A stretch of DNA of 64,000 nucleotides, taken from Liolophura sinensis. Lineage: Eukaryota > Mollusca > Polyplacophora > Chitonida > Chitonidae. The position numbers were made by a program, and so were the translations under genes. Under the pieces are notes generated by a model. It made no database searches and was not told the origin of the DNA. It saw only the letters and a list, made by a program, of their open reading frames with translations. Location of the stretch: contig NC_088302.1 of NCBI RefSeq assembly GCF_032854445.1, positions 1,738,001 through 1,802,000 of the forward strand. The letters are read 5' to 3'. Below, piece by piece: positions 26,001 through 36,539 of the stretch (position 1 is the stretch's first letter; each line of letters starts with the position of its first letter).

Positions 26001-26160
26001 AATACCTTGCGCATGGTATCGATTGATGTGTAGAGGTAGACCCTCTGGCTACATTGTGATGACAGCAGCTTGAGAATTTAGTTGCCATTTGGTCAAATTG
26101 ACACCGCTGTAGTTTCTTAAGAGAGATATACTGCCAAATGAAATTCAAAATTTTTGAGCT
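21976..26160. other. Non-coding DNA with SINE remnants
   Basis: No gene recognised. Contents: a decayed minus-strand SINE 3' part at 22720-22835 ('TTGGTGTTTTATGCCGTA', 'TTCAAGAATATTTCC'), a 21-base C run followed by (CA)n at 23013-23048, and a second SINE tail type at 24327-24390 ('TGAATGAATGAATCATTA', 'CCACATCAGCAATTTTGCAG'). Confidence 0.6.
22274..23127. repeat. Inverted repeat pair of about 22 bp bounding 0.85 kb
   Basis: 'TATCCATTTGGATACCCGTA' at about 22276 on the plus strand matches, with one difference, the reverse complement of the sequence at about 23105-23127. The left arm is itself nearly palindromic. This could be the ends of a non-autonomous DNA transposon, but no target duplication was confirmed. 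Confidence 0.35.
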
Positions 26161-26405
26161 GGTTCAGCTAAATGGCAAAATGAGTTGCGTTTGACTCTTA
26201 ACTAAACCTCCTCGGCTTACATTTTCCGCAAAATTTCAATGAAGAGAATTATAAAGAGAAATCCGTCACTGTTCTGAGCTATCCGCCCAATGGAATAACA
26301 TCCAAATGAGACATCGCAAACATTCCCATAATCCAATGCTTCCTCCTGGATCGCAAAATACGATAGACTGAAAGCGAATTATAGGTCTAGTAAACCAACC
26401 TATAG

Positions 26406-26572
26406 TGAGTTGATGGTCGAAGGGAAACCGTGGATAAAACTGAATGTTTGATTGTTCCCTCCATGTCAGATACATGTCAGTAGATATCTGAAAGTCTCAA
26501 CTTTATGTAGATATAGTCTAAAATAACAGTACAATTTTATGTTAGTGGTGGTGTATCCCTTTAACAGGTAGG
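26406..26572. mobile_element. Dispersed repeat copy 1 (also at 63308-63466)
   Basis: About 165 bp from 'TGAGTTGATGGTCGAAGG' to 'GGTGGTGTATCCCTTTAA' is shared, at high identity and in the same orientation, with 63308-63466. It interrupts the LINE reverse transcriptase immediately after the YLLK residues. The adjoining 26160-26405 may be part of a longer family member. No terminal inverted repeats were found. Confidence 0.75.
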
Positions 26573-28150
26573 TATGGTTATTTCTGTCGAATGCTTTCTT
26601 GTAGTCAATAAGAATAAAGACAGATCTGAGTAGCTCGACGCTGGCAATAACCTTGCGCCATAATTCAACCATTTTAATGATGGCAGTTCACAGAATTGTT
26701 ACATGTAGGAAAGTTTATCGTAAACATGTCTTTCCAGGATTTTAGACAGAAATGGGAGGACTGTAATTGGTCTGTAGTTCACAATTTGTCTTAAAAAAAA
26801 CAAAAGCTTAACTTCAATCCATGTCTGATTGCCTGTTAAACAGAAGCTAAAAAACAAAGTTTAACTTTCCATCCATCTATGTGCATTTACACACCATTTC
26901 TTAACCTAGGTCTGGGAGTTAAAAAAAAGTTTGACCTTCCATCTGAGTATGTACATTTACATACCATACTTTAGACAAGGGGGGTGAAAAAAAAAGCTTA
27001 TCATTCAATCCACGTATCATAGCCCAATACATAGGAGCTAAAAAAATAAGCTTTTACCTTCCATCCAAATAAGAACACTTACATATCATACCTTAGAGTA
27101 GGGAGCTAAAAAAAAAGCTCAGTCTTCCATCCATGTATGAGAGCCCAATATATAGCAGTTAAAAAAAGCTGAACCTTCCATCCAAGTATGTACCCACCAT
27201 ACCTCAGACAAGAGAGCCCATTATATGCTAAAAAAACAACAAGCGTTACCAGATGCCAACACCGCCACTTGCCCTCAAAATACCTGTCCTTATGTCAGAA
27301 TGGGCAAGATAAAAATGATTCTGTTTGTCTTTTTCTACTTGCTGGTAACCTTATTTTTCCAATGTTTATAATTTCTTCGTCTCCTCTTTACGTTTATAGG
27401 AATCACGTTGATGCATTGAGTTGATAACATCATGCAGTCATCCAATCTGGCTTTGACAGATGCTTGACTCTCTTAGATTTGATTAGTTTATTTTTGTTTG
27501 GTACGTCTAGAAAGATGTTGGACCAGGTCCTGACAGCTTTGTCAGGGTTCACTTTGTTGTCCACTATAGCCCATCAGGGTGCGTTCAAGAGGTCACTTTG
27601 GACAACGTTCTTGCAGCACCTATAATTCAGATTCATATTTAAACTTTTAAGAGTAGTTAATCTTAGATTTTAAAGTGATGCAAACAGGAAAGTGATCTTT
27701 AACAGCATAAACTGGAACTTTAACCGAAAGAAATTTGTCAGGACAACTGACGGAAATAGATCTATCATAATTAAGGACGTTTTCACAATTCTTGTAGGGG
27801 ATCGTACAAGTTGACCAAATCTTCCCACTTAAGGGCTTTACAAGTGGTGATGTCAATGTTAAAGTCTCCCAGTAAGGCCACTTCTTTTTGTTTATTGAAT
27901 GCTGCTTCTAGGCTACTTTCAAATTCAGTCATCCAGTCAGACTGCGAGTTTGAAGGTCTATAAATATAGCAGACCAAAAATGATTTTGCTTTCATTGGTT
28001 TAATTTCCTGTATACAAATGAGCATATCACGCCCATGTGCAACTCTTCCTATCTTTCCTTTCAAGGCTAAAACCTTCAACGGTGATTTCTGAATACACTA
28101 CATTTTCACTGAGAATTGTTTCAGTGAAGCTCATGATTTACACTTCTCTG
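26573..28150 (-). pseudogene. Decayed non-LTR retrotransposon (LINE) endonuclease-reverse transcriptase
   Basis: Minus-strand remnants in the expected order. An apurinic endonuclease domain at about 28150-27655 shows 'CYIYRPSNSQSDW', the diagnostic 'LLGDFNID' and, after a frameshift, 'VYAVKDHFPVCITLK'. A linker at about 27640-27420 follows. The start of the reverse transcriptase at about 26815-26573 shows 'NYRPITVLPFLSKILE' and, in another frame, 'LIDYKKAFDRNNHTYLLK'. The catalytic YxDD region is absent. A 67-bp minisatellite (26795-27235) sits between linker and RT, and a dispersed repeat cuts the RT off at 26572. Frameshifts and stops make it non-functional. The family looks like the L2/CR1/Jockey group, but the clade is unresolved. 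Confidence 0.8.
26795..27235. repeat. About 67-bp tandem repeat inside the LINE remnant, about 6 copies
   Basis: Each unit has an A run flanked by AGCT-like bases ('GAGCTAAAAAAATAAGCTT', 'GAGCTAAAAAAAAAGCTC'), then 'CTTCCATCCA', then 'CATTTACATACCATACTTTA' or a derivative. Copies are diverged, with variable A-run length. Confidence 0.8.
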
Positions 28151-29060
28151 ATGGGTTTATTCAGAAGGAGTTTCAACTGTTCAGTTTAGGCAGTAAATGG
28201 CAGACACTGAGGTGAGCTAGGCACATACCCTTTGAAGGAAGGTTGAAGAAGGACTGTTTATCGAAATGCTGACAGACAATACATTCGGATGAAGAGGACC
28301 ATCACAGCGGCAGAAAGTTTGGAGAAGGAGGGACATCTGAGCAGTTAGAACATGGCTGTCCTCTATAAATGATAATATATTAATACATTGGGTATTGGTT
28401 AATGGTATCAAAACTGTTGTGTAGAATCCCAAACTATCTTCAATGTCAGCAATCTCCAAAGGAATGAAGGTACGGCTGCCGAAATTGTAGCGCGCATATT
28501 TGTGTTGGCCTGTACTTTCACAGGAGGCACAAGAGCCAGACGTGCGAGTTGGCTGAAACTCTGGCATTACTCAAAAAAAACAGACTCTTGTAAAGCTCTA
28601 TCGCAGTGTTTGCAAACATACAGAACAATGTAGAGCACAGGCTAGGCACATCGATCATCTGACTAAGACAAACAGATCGAGATGGTGGTCGGTGTAGGAT
28701 AATCCCTGAAAATGTCCTATGTTATTGCCATTGACATAAAAATGACTATTTTTGTTAGGCCAACCTAACAACAGGCTGGTTAATTTGTAGGAACATTCGG
28801 TCAACATCACTTTATGGTAGGGAAGCTTTAATGCCTCTATGAACAGGGAAATGAAACTATCATTTTTGAAGGTTAGGCACATTCTCATTACTTTCTCAGA
28901 AAAAATTCTAACCTAAAAGCTATATTTTTCATTATTCGGGCTAAAATCTTATTCAAGGCCTATCTCGCCTGGGTTTGTTTTCACCTCAAGTGCTCTAGTC
29001 ACGTGAGTAAAAAGTGTGCTGATCACTGGCTCAAAACAGCTATGACATCATTTATTTAAT
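28151..29060. other. Non-coding DNA upstream of the LINE remnant
   Basis: Short minus-strand ORFs at 28217-28567 and 28655-28888 could be LINE 5' sequence, but they show no motif I recognise. Nothing else is seen. Confidence 0.45.
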
Positions 29061-29422
29061 GTGAGTGAGTGAGTGCTTGGGGTTTAAAGTCGTACTTAAC
29101 AATTTTTCAGCAATATGACGATGAAGGAATCCTTATAATGCATGTAATGTGCCTCCTTGTTGCAGGATGGATTTCCATCACTCTTTTATCTAGTGCTGCT
29201 TCACTGAGATGCCTTACCTAAGGCAAGTAAGGCGCCCAGCTCAAGCCATTATACTGATACGGGTCAACCAGTAGTTGAACTATCCCCTTCATGCTTAACG
29301 CCAAGCGAGGAAGCTGCAACTTCCTCTTTAAAGTCTGAGGTGTGACTTGACCCAGGATTGACCCTGGATCTACCACTCCTGAAGTGGACGCTCTAATAAC
29401 TGTGCTAGCAGGGCCGGTCTTA
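29061..29422 (-). mobile_element. Full-length tRNA-derived SINE
   Basis: Reading the minus strand, the 5' head is tRNA-like: an A-box-like 'TAGCACAGTTATTAGAGCG', an anticodon-arm-like middle and a B-box-like 'GGTCAATCC'. A conserved body follows, and the element ends in the short tandem tail CTCACTCACTCAC (plus strand GTGAGTGAGTGAG at 29061). Length is about 360 bp. The body resembles a family very common in molluscs. A truncated copy of the 3' end lies at 46595-46650. Confidence 0.85.
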
Positions 29423-29574
29423 GAATTGGAAGCAAGGCTACTGAAGAGCTCACCTGTATAATACACATGAATGCTACACTTCAGCTCAATGCATGAAGGA
29501 CTGAAATCTGGCAAATTACCTGAAATTTGGCAGTTTACAGTAATTAATAAGCTCACAGTTACAATATATTTTAA

Positions 29575-30110
29575 GATACCAACCCTAAGATTTTCTTTAA
29601 CCGTGATTCTAATACACAATATCCTAAGTCAGGAATTGAGTACTTCATGATACTTAATACGTACACACTGAATCAATGATGGGATATCTCCCTCTTCTAC
29701 TCTGCTCTACATGTACGCAAACCCAGAGCTCAATAAATGGAGTACTTCCCTAACATTGCTTCTTATACAGAACACTTTAAGTCAGGAATTCAGTAATTTA
29801 CAGTACTTAATATATACACACCGAATCGACGATGGAATATCCTGCTATTCTGCTCTACATGTGGCAAACCCTGTGCTCAATACAAGCAGTACGTTTTGAG
29901 ACCCACTCCCTCCAGCCCTTTGTTTAACAATGATTCTTGTACACAATATACTAAGTCAGAAATTCAGTAATGTACAGTACTTCAAATGCACATATCCAAT
30001 CAACGATGGAATATGTGCCATTGTGCTGTACATGTGCGCAAACCCTGAGCTCAATACCTGCAGCATTTTTTACAAGATACAACCCCTAACATTTTGTTAA
30101 ACATTACTTC
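29575..30110. repeat. Degenerate 155-172-bp tandem triplication
   Basis: 'TAAGTCAGGAATT' landmarks at about 29625, 29779 and 29951 ('TAAGTCAGAAATT') are each followed by 'CAGTAATTTACAGTACTT'-like sequence, 'CGATGGAATAT', 'GCTCTACATGT' and 'GCAAACCC'. Spacing differs between copies because of indels. Confidence 0.8.
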
Positions 30111-30701
30111 TTCTACTATTGGACGCTGACGCTGGGGGTAAGACATAAGCTATAGTACAGGCCAGCTAAAACCTATGAATTTAAAACGTCTGTTTATAAA
30201 TGTACACCACGAATATTAACTGATATGAACACCTTTGCGTGTAAATTAACCAGTGACATCGGATGCTCCATTCACCATGTAACCTGAAAGCCTTCAGCAC
30301 AAATTTGTTCACAAGGATGACGATCAGACATCCTTTCAGCTTCCGCTAACACTCTAAAAGACAACGTGCAGAACACAGAAGGGAAATTGATATTTTTATA
30401 ATCTGAACGATTATTTCGTCTGAAAGATACGCGCTTTAGCTTAATGTTATTCAATATTCTAGCAGAAAGATAAAACCCTGCGGAAATATGTATACTCATC
30501 CAAAAATGAGGAAGAGCAGCGACACAAGACGCGCGGCTCGCCTTCCGGGTCCTACTCCTAGATCAATCTTACGTCCATGTAGTCTAGACCTATAAGGCTG
30601 CTAAGTACTGCTATAGCCTTCCGGCTCTCAAGCAAATTAACATAACATCAAATTAGATGATCAGTTGAGATATGACATTCACTCAATAAAACATCAGGTA
30701 C

Positions 30702-30830
30702 CTGTGATGAAACCGGCGAAATCCTCTACTGGTCGTGAACAATGCTGCAGGTCATCCTCCTGTCTTACCGCCTCCCATTTTGATTCGAAGGCCAGGCGCT
30801 GACATGCGCAGTCCTCTCCCTTCCAGGGCA
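30702..30830 (-). promoter_or_regulatory. Candidate non-coding first exon and promoter of gene A
   Basis: The minus strand has a good 5' splice site 'TTTCATCACAG|GTACCTG' (exon end 30702). Just upstream lie 'CAAAATGGGAGGCGGTAAG', resembling a YY1 initiator element, and 'CTGCGCATGTCAGCGC', resembling an NRF-1 site. Local GC content is raised. The next good minus-strand acceptor before a real coding region is at 10835, which would imply a 19.9-kb 5'-UTR intron. This is inference. Confidence 0.3.
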
Positions 30831-31001
30831 TATCATTAACATCATCCCTATGTGGTTAATGGAAACATCAACGGTGTATTCCACTTGACTGCTATGTGAA
30901 CTGTTTTCCTCGCATTACCTTACCACAAAAGATGCATATCATAACAGCTTGCTAAATGCATGGTACAATGAAAACACCAAATCATTGCGCAGAGATGAAT
31001 G

Positions 31002-31098
31002 TCACGTGCTCCGCTCAGTTGGTTAGCGCTCTAGCGCAGCGTAATGACCCAGGAGTCTCTCACCAATGCGGCCGCTGTGAGTTCAAGTCCAGCTCATG
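31002..31098 (+). mobile_element. SINE tRNA-like head (3'-truncated or recombined)
   Basis: A plus-strand tRNA-like segment with A box 'CTCAGTTGGTTAGCGC' and B box 'GAGTTCAAGTCC' is followed by 'AGCTCATGC', the head of the same SINE family whose 3' ends lie at 11015-11163 and 48030-48128. The similarity stops after about 31098. It is not a functional tRNA gene, because the acceptor stem does not pair convincingly. Confidence 0.75.
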
Positions 31099-32499
31099 CA
31101 TATATTTATAAATTTCACCCCCATATGTTCCCTACCCACCACGGAGTGCCAACAAGGGCGATGCCTGAACCTGGGAATACCCAGCAGGAAAGAACACCAA
31201 GGACTCCATATGAGGTATACTCGAACAGATTGATTTATACCAACAGGTTAAATTCAGTCTACTCGATTGACCCATGAGCCACCGCCTCAAAGCGTAGTCC
31301 CGCAAACGATATTTCAGAAATAACAATTATTCTCTAAATGATGTGCTGATATAGAGGAAATTGGGACCACGCAGAGGCAGGACATAACCAAGCCGATTGA
31401 TCGGACCGGGCCCATCCGACCTCCCGTCTCTCTCCAAGTAAGGGTCAAAGTGACGTGGTGGGCGTGAGGATCTCGCAAGACCAACCCGCCCTCAGCCACC
31501 AGGATCCCGTCCTCGTAGATTACGGGTCGCGACCCACGGCAAACAGGTTGCTCCCCGGTTGCCTCTCACACAACCGAGAAGACTTAGAAGCCTCTCACAC
31601 AACCGAGAAGACTTAGAAGACTTTTTAAACATGTCTCTCTCTCTAAATTTCTCCGATTGTCACAAATAAACGAAAGATATGGAATTTAAATATTACACAA
31701 ACGGCCGGACTATACTGTGTTTTGTTTTAAATCCTTTGGAAAATGGAAGTTGGGCTGGGCAGCAGTTCGGATGTAAAAAGTATGAAGAAAATAAGGCGTA
31801 CCCAGGGGTAAAAAGTGAAATATTTTACTCCACATAGTTTACATTGGTAGTTTACATGCCATATTTACTATATCTGCCAATTTATTGGAAATCACGCAGT
31901 CTATCATAACTATTTTATCTCTGCATTGTGTAAGCATTGGTATTATTTAGACCTCACATATAGTTTATGCATCCATATTGTTTAACGCAGGAGAAATTTT
32001 GACTTATATGACTGTAGGGTTCGGGGGTTGAAGAGACCGGTTGGTTGAACAAAACCACACACCTTCAGCAGCTACCTGACAAATCTCTTGACTTAACGCT
32101 GTAGACGAACCACGGAAAGCTGGCAGTCCCAGCGAGTCTGTGTTTTAACCCTCGGAGCCGGCCAGCCAGAGCCCTATCTACATTGTGCATGCCTAATTCA
32201 TTCGCTTAGGCATTACCATTGGGACATCATTGAAAACTGATGATTGTTTCTCTTTACATGATTCTATCCTAATTTTAAACTTTATATACTTTGTTAGTAC
32301 TTTGGCGGTTTGTGTTAAACGCGTACTTTGATGGTTTATGTTAAACGTCGATTTGAGAATAGACCTTGCGATTATTGACCCAGAATGTCATTTTGGTTGA
32401 TGGCTGGTATACAAATGTTTAAGCCTGTACTTTGTTTAAAATGCGACGTTTTTATGTTTGTTTTTTTTTTTTTTTTTTTTTTACATTTCGACATTTTTA
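31099..32499. other. Non-coding DNA
   Basis: Contains a 31-bp perfect direct duplication ('CTCTCACACAACCGAGAAGA' at about 31563 and 31594) and a 22-base T homopolymer at 32461-32482. No gene recognised. Confidence 0.6.
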
Positions 32500-33260
32500 C
32501 ACTTTCACATCTTTTACACCAATACAGCATTAACCCCTTTGCATGGTGTAAGGCTCCATATATTGTTTACATTGGTATATTGTTTACACCTTTGCATCAT
32601 TTATGCGTCTATATTGCTTAAGCCTTTGCATTTTTAACCTTCAAAGTTATTTACACCCCTACAATTTTATGGCTCAAAATTGTTTACGGGTTTACACTGA
32701 GTATGCATTCACATTGTGTGTACGTTAAATGTTTACAGATGTCTCTACATTAGCTACGCCTGTACATAATTGTTTATACACCTACACAGTTTATACCTTT
32801 ACATAATTCACGACCCTAGATTACATTGAAGGCTTCTATATCGTTTACACCTATATATTGTTTACACTCCAACGTTCTTTGCCCTTTTCGTTGTTATCGT
32901 CTTTACATTGTTTTCTCCTCTATACATGTAGTTTACATATCTACATTACGTAGCTTGCACTTCAACACTGCTTTACTTGCTCGTATATACTGTTTACATT
33001 TCTACCTTCCATTGCTAAACAGCTACATTGCTATAACGTTTTTTTACACTGGTATATTGTTTGCACCTTGTGTACGCCTTTACATTGTTTACGTATTTAG
33101 ATTGTTTACGCCTCCAAATTATTACAACATTACCTCTAAAGGGTGTAGCGTTACACTCTTTATGGCTATACATGGCTTTACATTGTTTACACTCGTACAT
33201 TGTCTACACCTGAACGTTGTTGTAAATAAAGTTGTGCAGTTACAACTTTACATTGTATAC
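32500..33260. repeat. Degenerate array of TGTTTAC-containing units
   Basis: An irregular tandem region built from 'CTACATTGTTTACACCTTTA'-like segments. Exact TGTTTAC occurs at 32564, 32581, 32681, 32730, 32859, 32991, 33086, 33103 and 33184, with many one-off variants between. The 151-codon plus-strand ORF at 32826 is low-complexity translation of this repeat and is not a gene. Confidence 0.75.
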
Positions 33261-33399
33261 TCTCTTTTGTTTTTATGTTGAGCTGAATTTACTTGTAGTC
33301 AAGGGAAAGAACCAGGTTTATTAAGACGCGCGGCAGATTGCGCTCAACTGGAAAGACTAGGGCTAGCTGATACACAGCAATTTCTAGGGAGTGAAATGA

Positions 33400-33910
33400 A
33401 AACTGGGTGACCGCGCGGTCTTGGCGCCTGAATTTCGTGGACGTCCGCGCTGTGCAACAACCCATGATCGAGGAGCGTACTGCGTGACTTATCAGTGAGT
33501 GATGCGGGTGTGTCGTTTGAGTCGCGCTCAGAGCGAGGCGCGTGACGGACCAATGAGAGCAGCTCTTTCAGCTCCTTCGAGGCGCTTGCACGTGACGGAC
33601 CAATGAGCACAGCTCCTTCAGTTCCTTCGAGGCGCACGCGCGTGAAGGACCAATGAGCGACAGGAGAGCGAAAACATTGGGTTGAGCAGCTTCTTCAGCT
33701 CCATTCGCGCCAAAACTAACCAATGTGTAAGCGCCATTCGCGCCAAAACTGACCAATGGCTGACAGCGGTTTTGGCTCCAAAACTGACCAATGGGTGACC
33801 ACGTAGTGTTGGCATGTTGGGGTTGAGCAGCTCCTTCTGCTCCTTCGCACCCAGACTGATCCACGGATGAACACGCGGTCGGTCTTGGCGCCTGAATTTT
33901 GTCGACTGTT
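33400..33910 (+). repeat. Left terminal inverted repeat with CCAAT subrepeats
   Basis: The reverse complement matches the right end at 41765-41995: 'ATTCAGGCGCCAAGACC' near both edges of the block, 'CTCATTGGTCCGTCACG', 'CGCCTCGCTCTGAGCG' and 'CAGCGCGGACGTC'. Inside, CCAAT boxes occur at 33550, 33600, 33650, 33720, 33753 and 33788, built from exact 50-bp steps and then 33-35-bp subrepeats. Confidence 0.8.
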
Positions 33911-34096
33911 AAATGCATGTACACTGGATAATATATATCCGCTGTCTGGGATAGGTTCACTCACTATACACGGACACAAGGACAACACCGAACTGTGCCT
34001 CGCACCGGCCGCCAGCCACCTCGCCACCAGTAGCAGGCGCCGCGGCGGCGGGGACTGAAGAGTCAGATAACGCTCACGGGCAGACACTCAGACCCG

Positions 34097-34830
34097 ATGG
34101 ATACCGCTCTCGATTCACTGTACTACGACCCCGACAGTCCAGCGGTTTACAGCGGCGTTCAGCCCTTGCTCAAAGCAGCCCTGCAACATGGACTCAAAGT
34201 GAGTCGTGCCCGCGTGTCGGCTCGGCTGGCCCAGCAGGACACGTACACGCTGCACCGTCCCGCTCCACAGTACTACCCTCATAACCGAGGTGTGTTTGGG
34301 GGTATAGGCAGTTAGTGGCATTTGGACTTGGTCGACAGGGGAGCGTTTGCCAAGAGAACAACAAACGTTACCTACTTAACTGCATCGATGTCCTCTCCAA
34401 GTACCCTTAGGTGGTACCACTGCGCATCAAAACCGGTTCTCGTCTGATCGAGGCGTTTCAACACTTTTTCAAGACGAGACGTCGACCGTTGCACCTGCAA
34501 ACGGACGAAGGCAAAGAGTGTCTGAGCAGACCGCTCCAGACATTTTTAAAAAGGCCAACGGGGTCTTTTTCTTTCACACGTTTAACGACACCAAAGCTTC
34601 CGTGGTAGAGCGGTTTAAGCGTACTTTGAAAGGGCGGATGTACAAATATTTCACCGCTCACAACACTCGGTGGTACCTGGACGCCTTACCGGCTATCCAC
34701 CCGGCTTTAATTCTTGAGTGCCGGCCACGGACGTCTAACGTATTTAATGCCGAGGATGATGGGGGCTATCGACCTACCTCAAGAGATGGATCAGTAGGTT
34801 CAAGGCTTGCGCGAGACAAACGGTACCGTG
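34097..34830 (+). pseudogene. Polinton integrase (retroviral-type, DDE), broken
   Basis: Integrases of this family insert the element into host DNA. The first ORF (ATG at 34097) has the usual N-terminal region with 'QDTYTLHRPA' and ends at a TAG at 34313-34315. The same frame continues with the first catalytic Asp in 'WHLDLVDRG'. After a frameshift near 34370 come 'IDVLSKYP', a TAG at 34408-34410, and 'LQTDEGKE' with the second Asp. After another frameshift near 34540 comes 'KASVVERFKRTLKGRMY' with the catalytic Glu. Two stops and two frameshifts make it non-functional, but all three catalytic residues are still present. It is the first gene inside the left terminal repeat, as in other Polintons. 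A chromodomain is not recognisable. Confidence 0.85.
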
Positions 34831-34869
34831 ACAAGCGTGCTCAGAGTTCTCTTGTACATCGGAGTTTTA

Positions 34870-35330
34870 GTAGGTGAATTGGCCGCGGAACTCCCCAAGA
34901 CCAGTTGACCATTCATTATCTAGAAGGGCAATTGAACAAGACGTTTCTCTGTTGGTCCGGGGAGCTTTTGTCCCCACCGCGGCCGCCGTCACCACCGCCA
35001 TCACCACCCGTCGTCGCCGAGTGACAGTGCGAATCGGTTTGACAGCACTGTCCCGGGCGAGGACCTGACCTCCACCCCGCTTGGCGTTTAACCGCCAAGC
35101 AGGACGCGTCTACGGACCAAGCAATCACTCCCCAGTTGAATTTTACGAGATTTCTCAGTTCACTCCGACTCCTCCGGCGTTTCCACACCCGTCTATTCTT
35201 CACCCAACACAGCGCGGCGCGGCAGCAGTAGCAGCAGCGGCCGTAGCAGTCCGTCTACCTCGCCCTCCCCGCCCGCGGTGACCACAGCGACCTCCCGCAC
35301 TGTACCGCACCCTCACTAAGCACACCTTAT
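34870..35330 (+). other. Degenerate Polinton-internal sequence
   Basis: GC-rich, with proline/alanine-coding low-complexity tracts (a run of GCAGCAGTAGCAGCAGCG-type trinucleotides near 35220). It may be the remnant of the integrase C-terminus or of a small structural gene. No motif is recognised, and the several short ORFs in all frames are unsupported. Confidence 0.4.
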
Positions 35331-35362
35331 CGTACCATCAGTCTGCACGCACACTTCTTTGT

Positions 35363-35880
35363 GTGTTGTTTATAAACCAGCGAGACGCGTCTCAAATTAC
35401 CACGATCGCTAAACAGATGACTCCGGGTCGGTCGCTTTACGTGCATCGCCGTACCTCACGGGTACTTGCTGGTGGATTTCAAGCAAGCCACACCCGACCA
35501 CCTGCGACTTCGCACCCACTTCTTCGCCGGGAGATTCAGCGCCTACCTGCCCAAGTCATAAAACTTGAACCATATGCCGAATCGTTCCGGCCCCTTGGTG
35601 TCCCTGCTGGCTCGAACCACCCCTGCCATTCGAAGCGCCGGGTTGCGCGGCAACGATCCGGGTTTACTTCGGTGTTTGTGTGAATGTGCCAAGAATGTGT
35701 TAAATGGAAACGTTCCACTATTGCGGGCTCAGAAGGGGAAGTAACAGCGGCACAAGACGGGTCTTCGCACCTTGGTCAAGAAAAGTGTTCCCCTGCATAA
35801 GAAAGGAGGGATTGTTCAAAGCGGTTGTCTCATTGGAGCGCTGCTCGGCCCCCTCCTCACCGCCACATTATTAAGAGTGT
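35363..35880 (+). pseudogene. Small basic Polinton protein with hydrophobic C-terminus
   Basis: A broken reading frame whose later part resembles a small protein regularly found beside integrase in invertebrate Polintons. It shows 'NVLNGNVPLL' (from about 35697), a basic stretch 'LRTLVKKSVPLHKK' and a glycine-rich hydrophobic end 'GALLGPLLTATLL'. Function is unknown, and a virion role is only suggested by context. Several frameshifts and a stop separate the N-terminal part at 35363 from the C-terminal part. Identification rests on motif recall. Confidence 0.5.
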
Positions 35881-35963
35881 AGCTGGGAGGTAATGCGGCA
35901 CGCCAAGAAAAAGCCGCGGCTATTAGGCACGCTCACGCGGCGTACCCCGTCTCCCCGTACCCC

Positions 35964-36539
35964 GTGCCCAGCACTGTTAAAGCCCTCAACGCGTTCGACC
36001 AAGGGATTGTATCGATCCTCCACCACACGACTCTCTCGGACGATGAGAAAATACAGCGGTATCACCACACCCTTAAACGGTACCCTGCGTTTCAAGATCA
36101 ATACCAAGCCGAGCAGCAGCTAAGTCCGACGACGAACCATCCCACCGCCAAACCCATCAGTCGTTTGAGCGAGGGGGAGAATTTAGAGATCGTCCACGTC
36201 GCTTTACGGCCAAATGCTGCTCTGCTCTGGGGCGACACCGAGCGATCACACGATCGCTGGCGCGACTGGGTGCGGGAAAAGATGAACACACCAGCCGAGA
36301 CGAAAAATCCCCTACCACATCATGGTCTGCCTGCCCGTTCTCGCCTTCCTCCCGCCAAAAACACTACCACCAAAACCACTCCCACCGCCACACCACGCCG
36401 ACCGACTGCGTCCGTCTCCAGCCATCGTACCCCTGCTAAAGTGGAGTCCGAGTTAGATACCAGCGCCAGATGGAAAGACGGTCAGTCCGTCCGGAGGATA
36501 TCACCTCTCCAACATGTTTTACGTCACACTGCCCAGTAA
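35964..36539 (+). CDS. Polinton small acidic/Thr-Pro-rich protein (uncharacterised)
   Basis: The longest uninterrupted Polinton ORF (191 codons from the nominal start). The N-terminal part has 'LSDDEKIQRYHHTLKRYPAF', a pattern seen in a small conserved Polinton protein of unknown function. A later block contains 'LLWGDTERSHDRWRDWVREK'. Between and after these lie lysine/threonine/proline-rich low-complexity segments. The true start may lie upstream in the same frame, since similarity begins near the ORF edge. The 3' end overlaps the next gene at 36514 by about 26 bases in another frame. Whether it is still intact cannot be judged without relatives. Confidence 0.5.
   Translation: MPSTVKALNAFDQGIVSILHHTTLSDDEKIQRYHHTLKRYPAFQDQYQAEQQLSPTTNHPTAKPISRLSEGENLEIVHVALRPNAALLWGDTERSHDRWRDWVREKMNTPAETKNPLPHHGLPARSRLPPAKNTTTKTTPTATPRRPTASVSSHRTPAKVESELDTSARWKDGQSVRRISPLQHVLRHTAQ

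Noticed and set aside
31002-31098. tRNA gene
   Set aside because: Has A and B boxes, but the arms do not fold into a full cloverleaf and the sequence matches a SINE head.
32826-33281. 151-codon plus-strand ORF
   Set aside because: Low-complexity translation of the TGTTTAC-rich repeat, with biased Tyr/Leu/Phe composition and no domain.
33568-33960. 130-codon minus-strand ORF in the left Polinton terminal repeat
   Set aside because: Composed of terminal subrepeats. The inverted copy on the right has no matching intact ORF.
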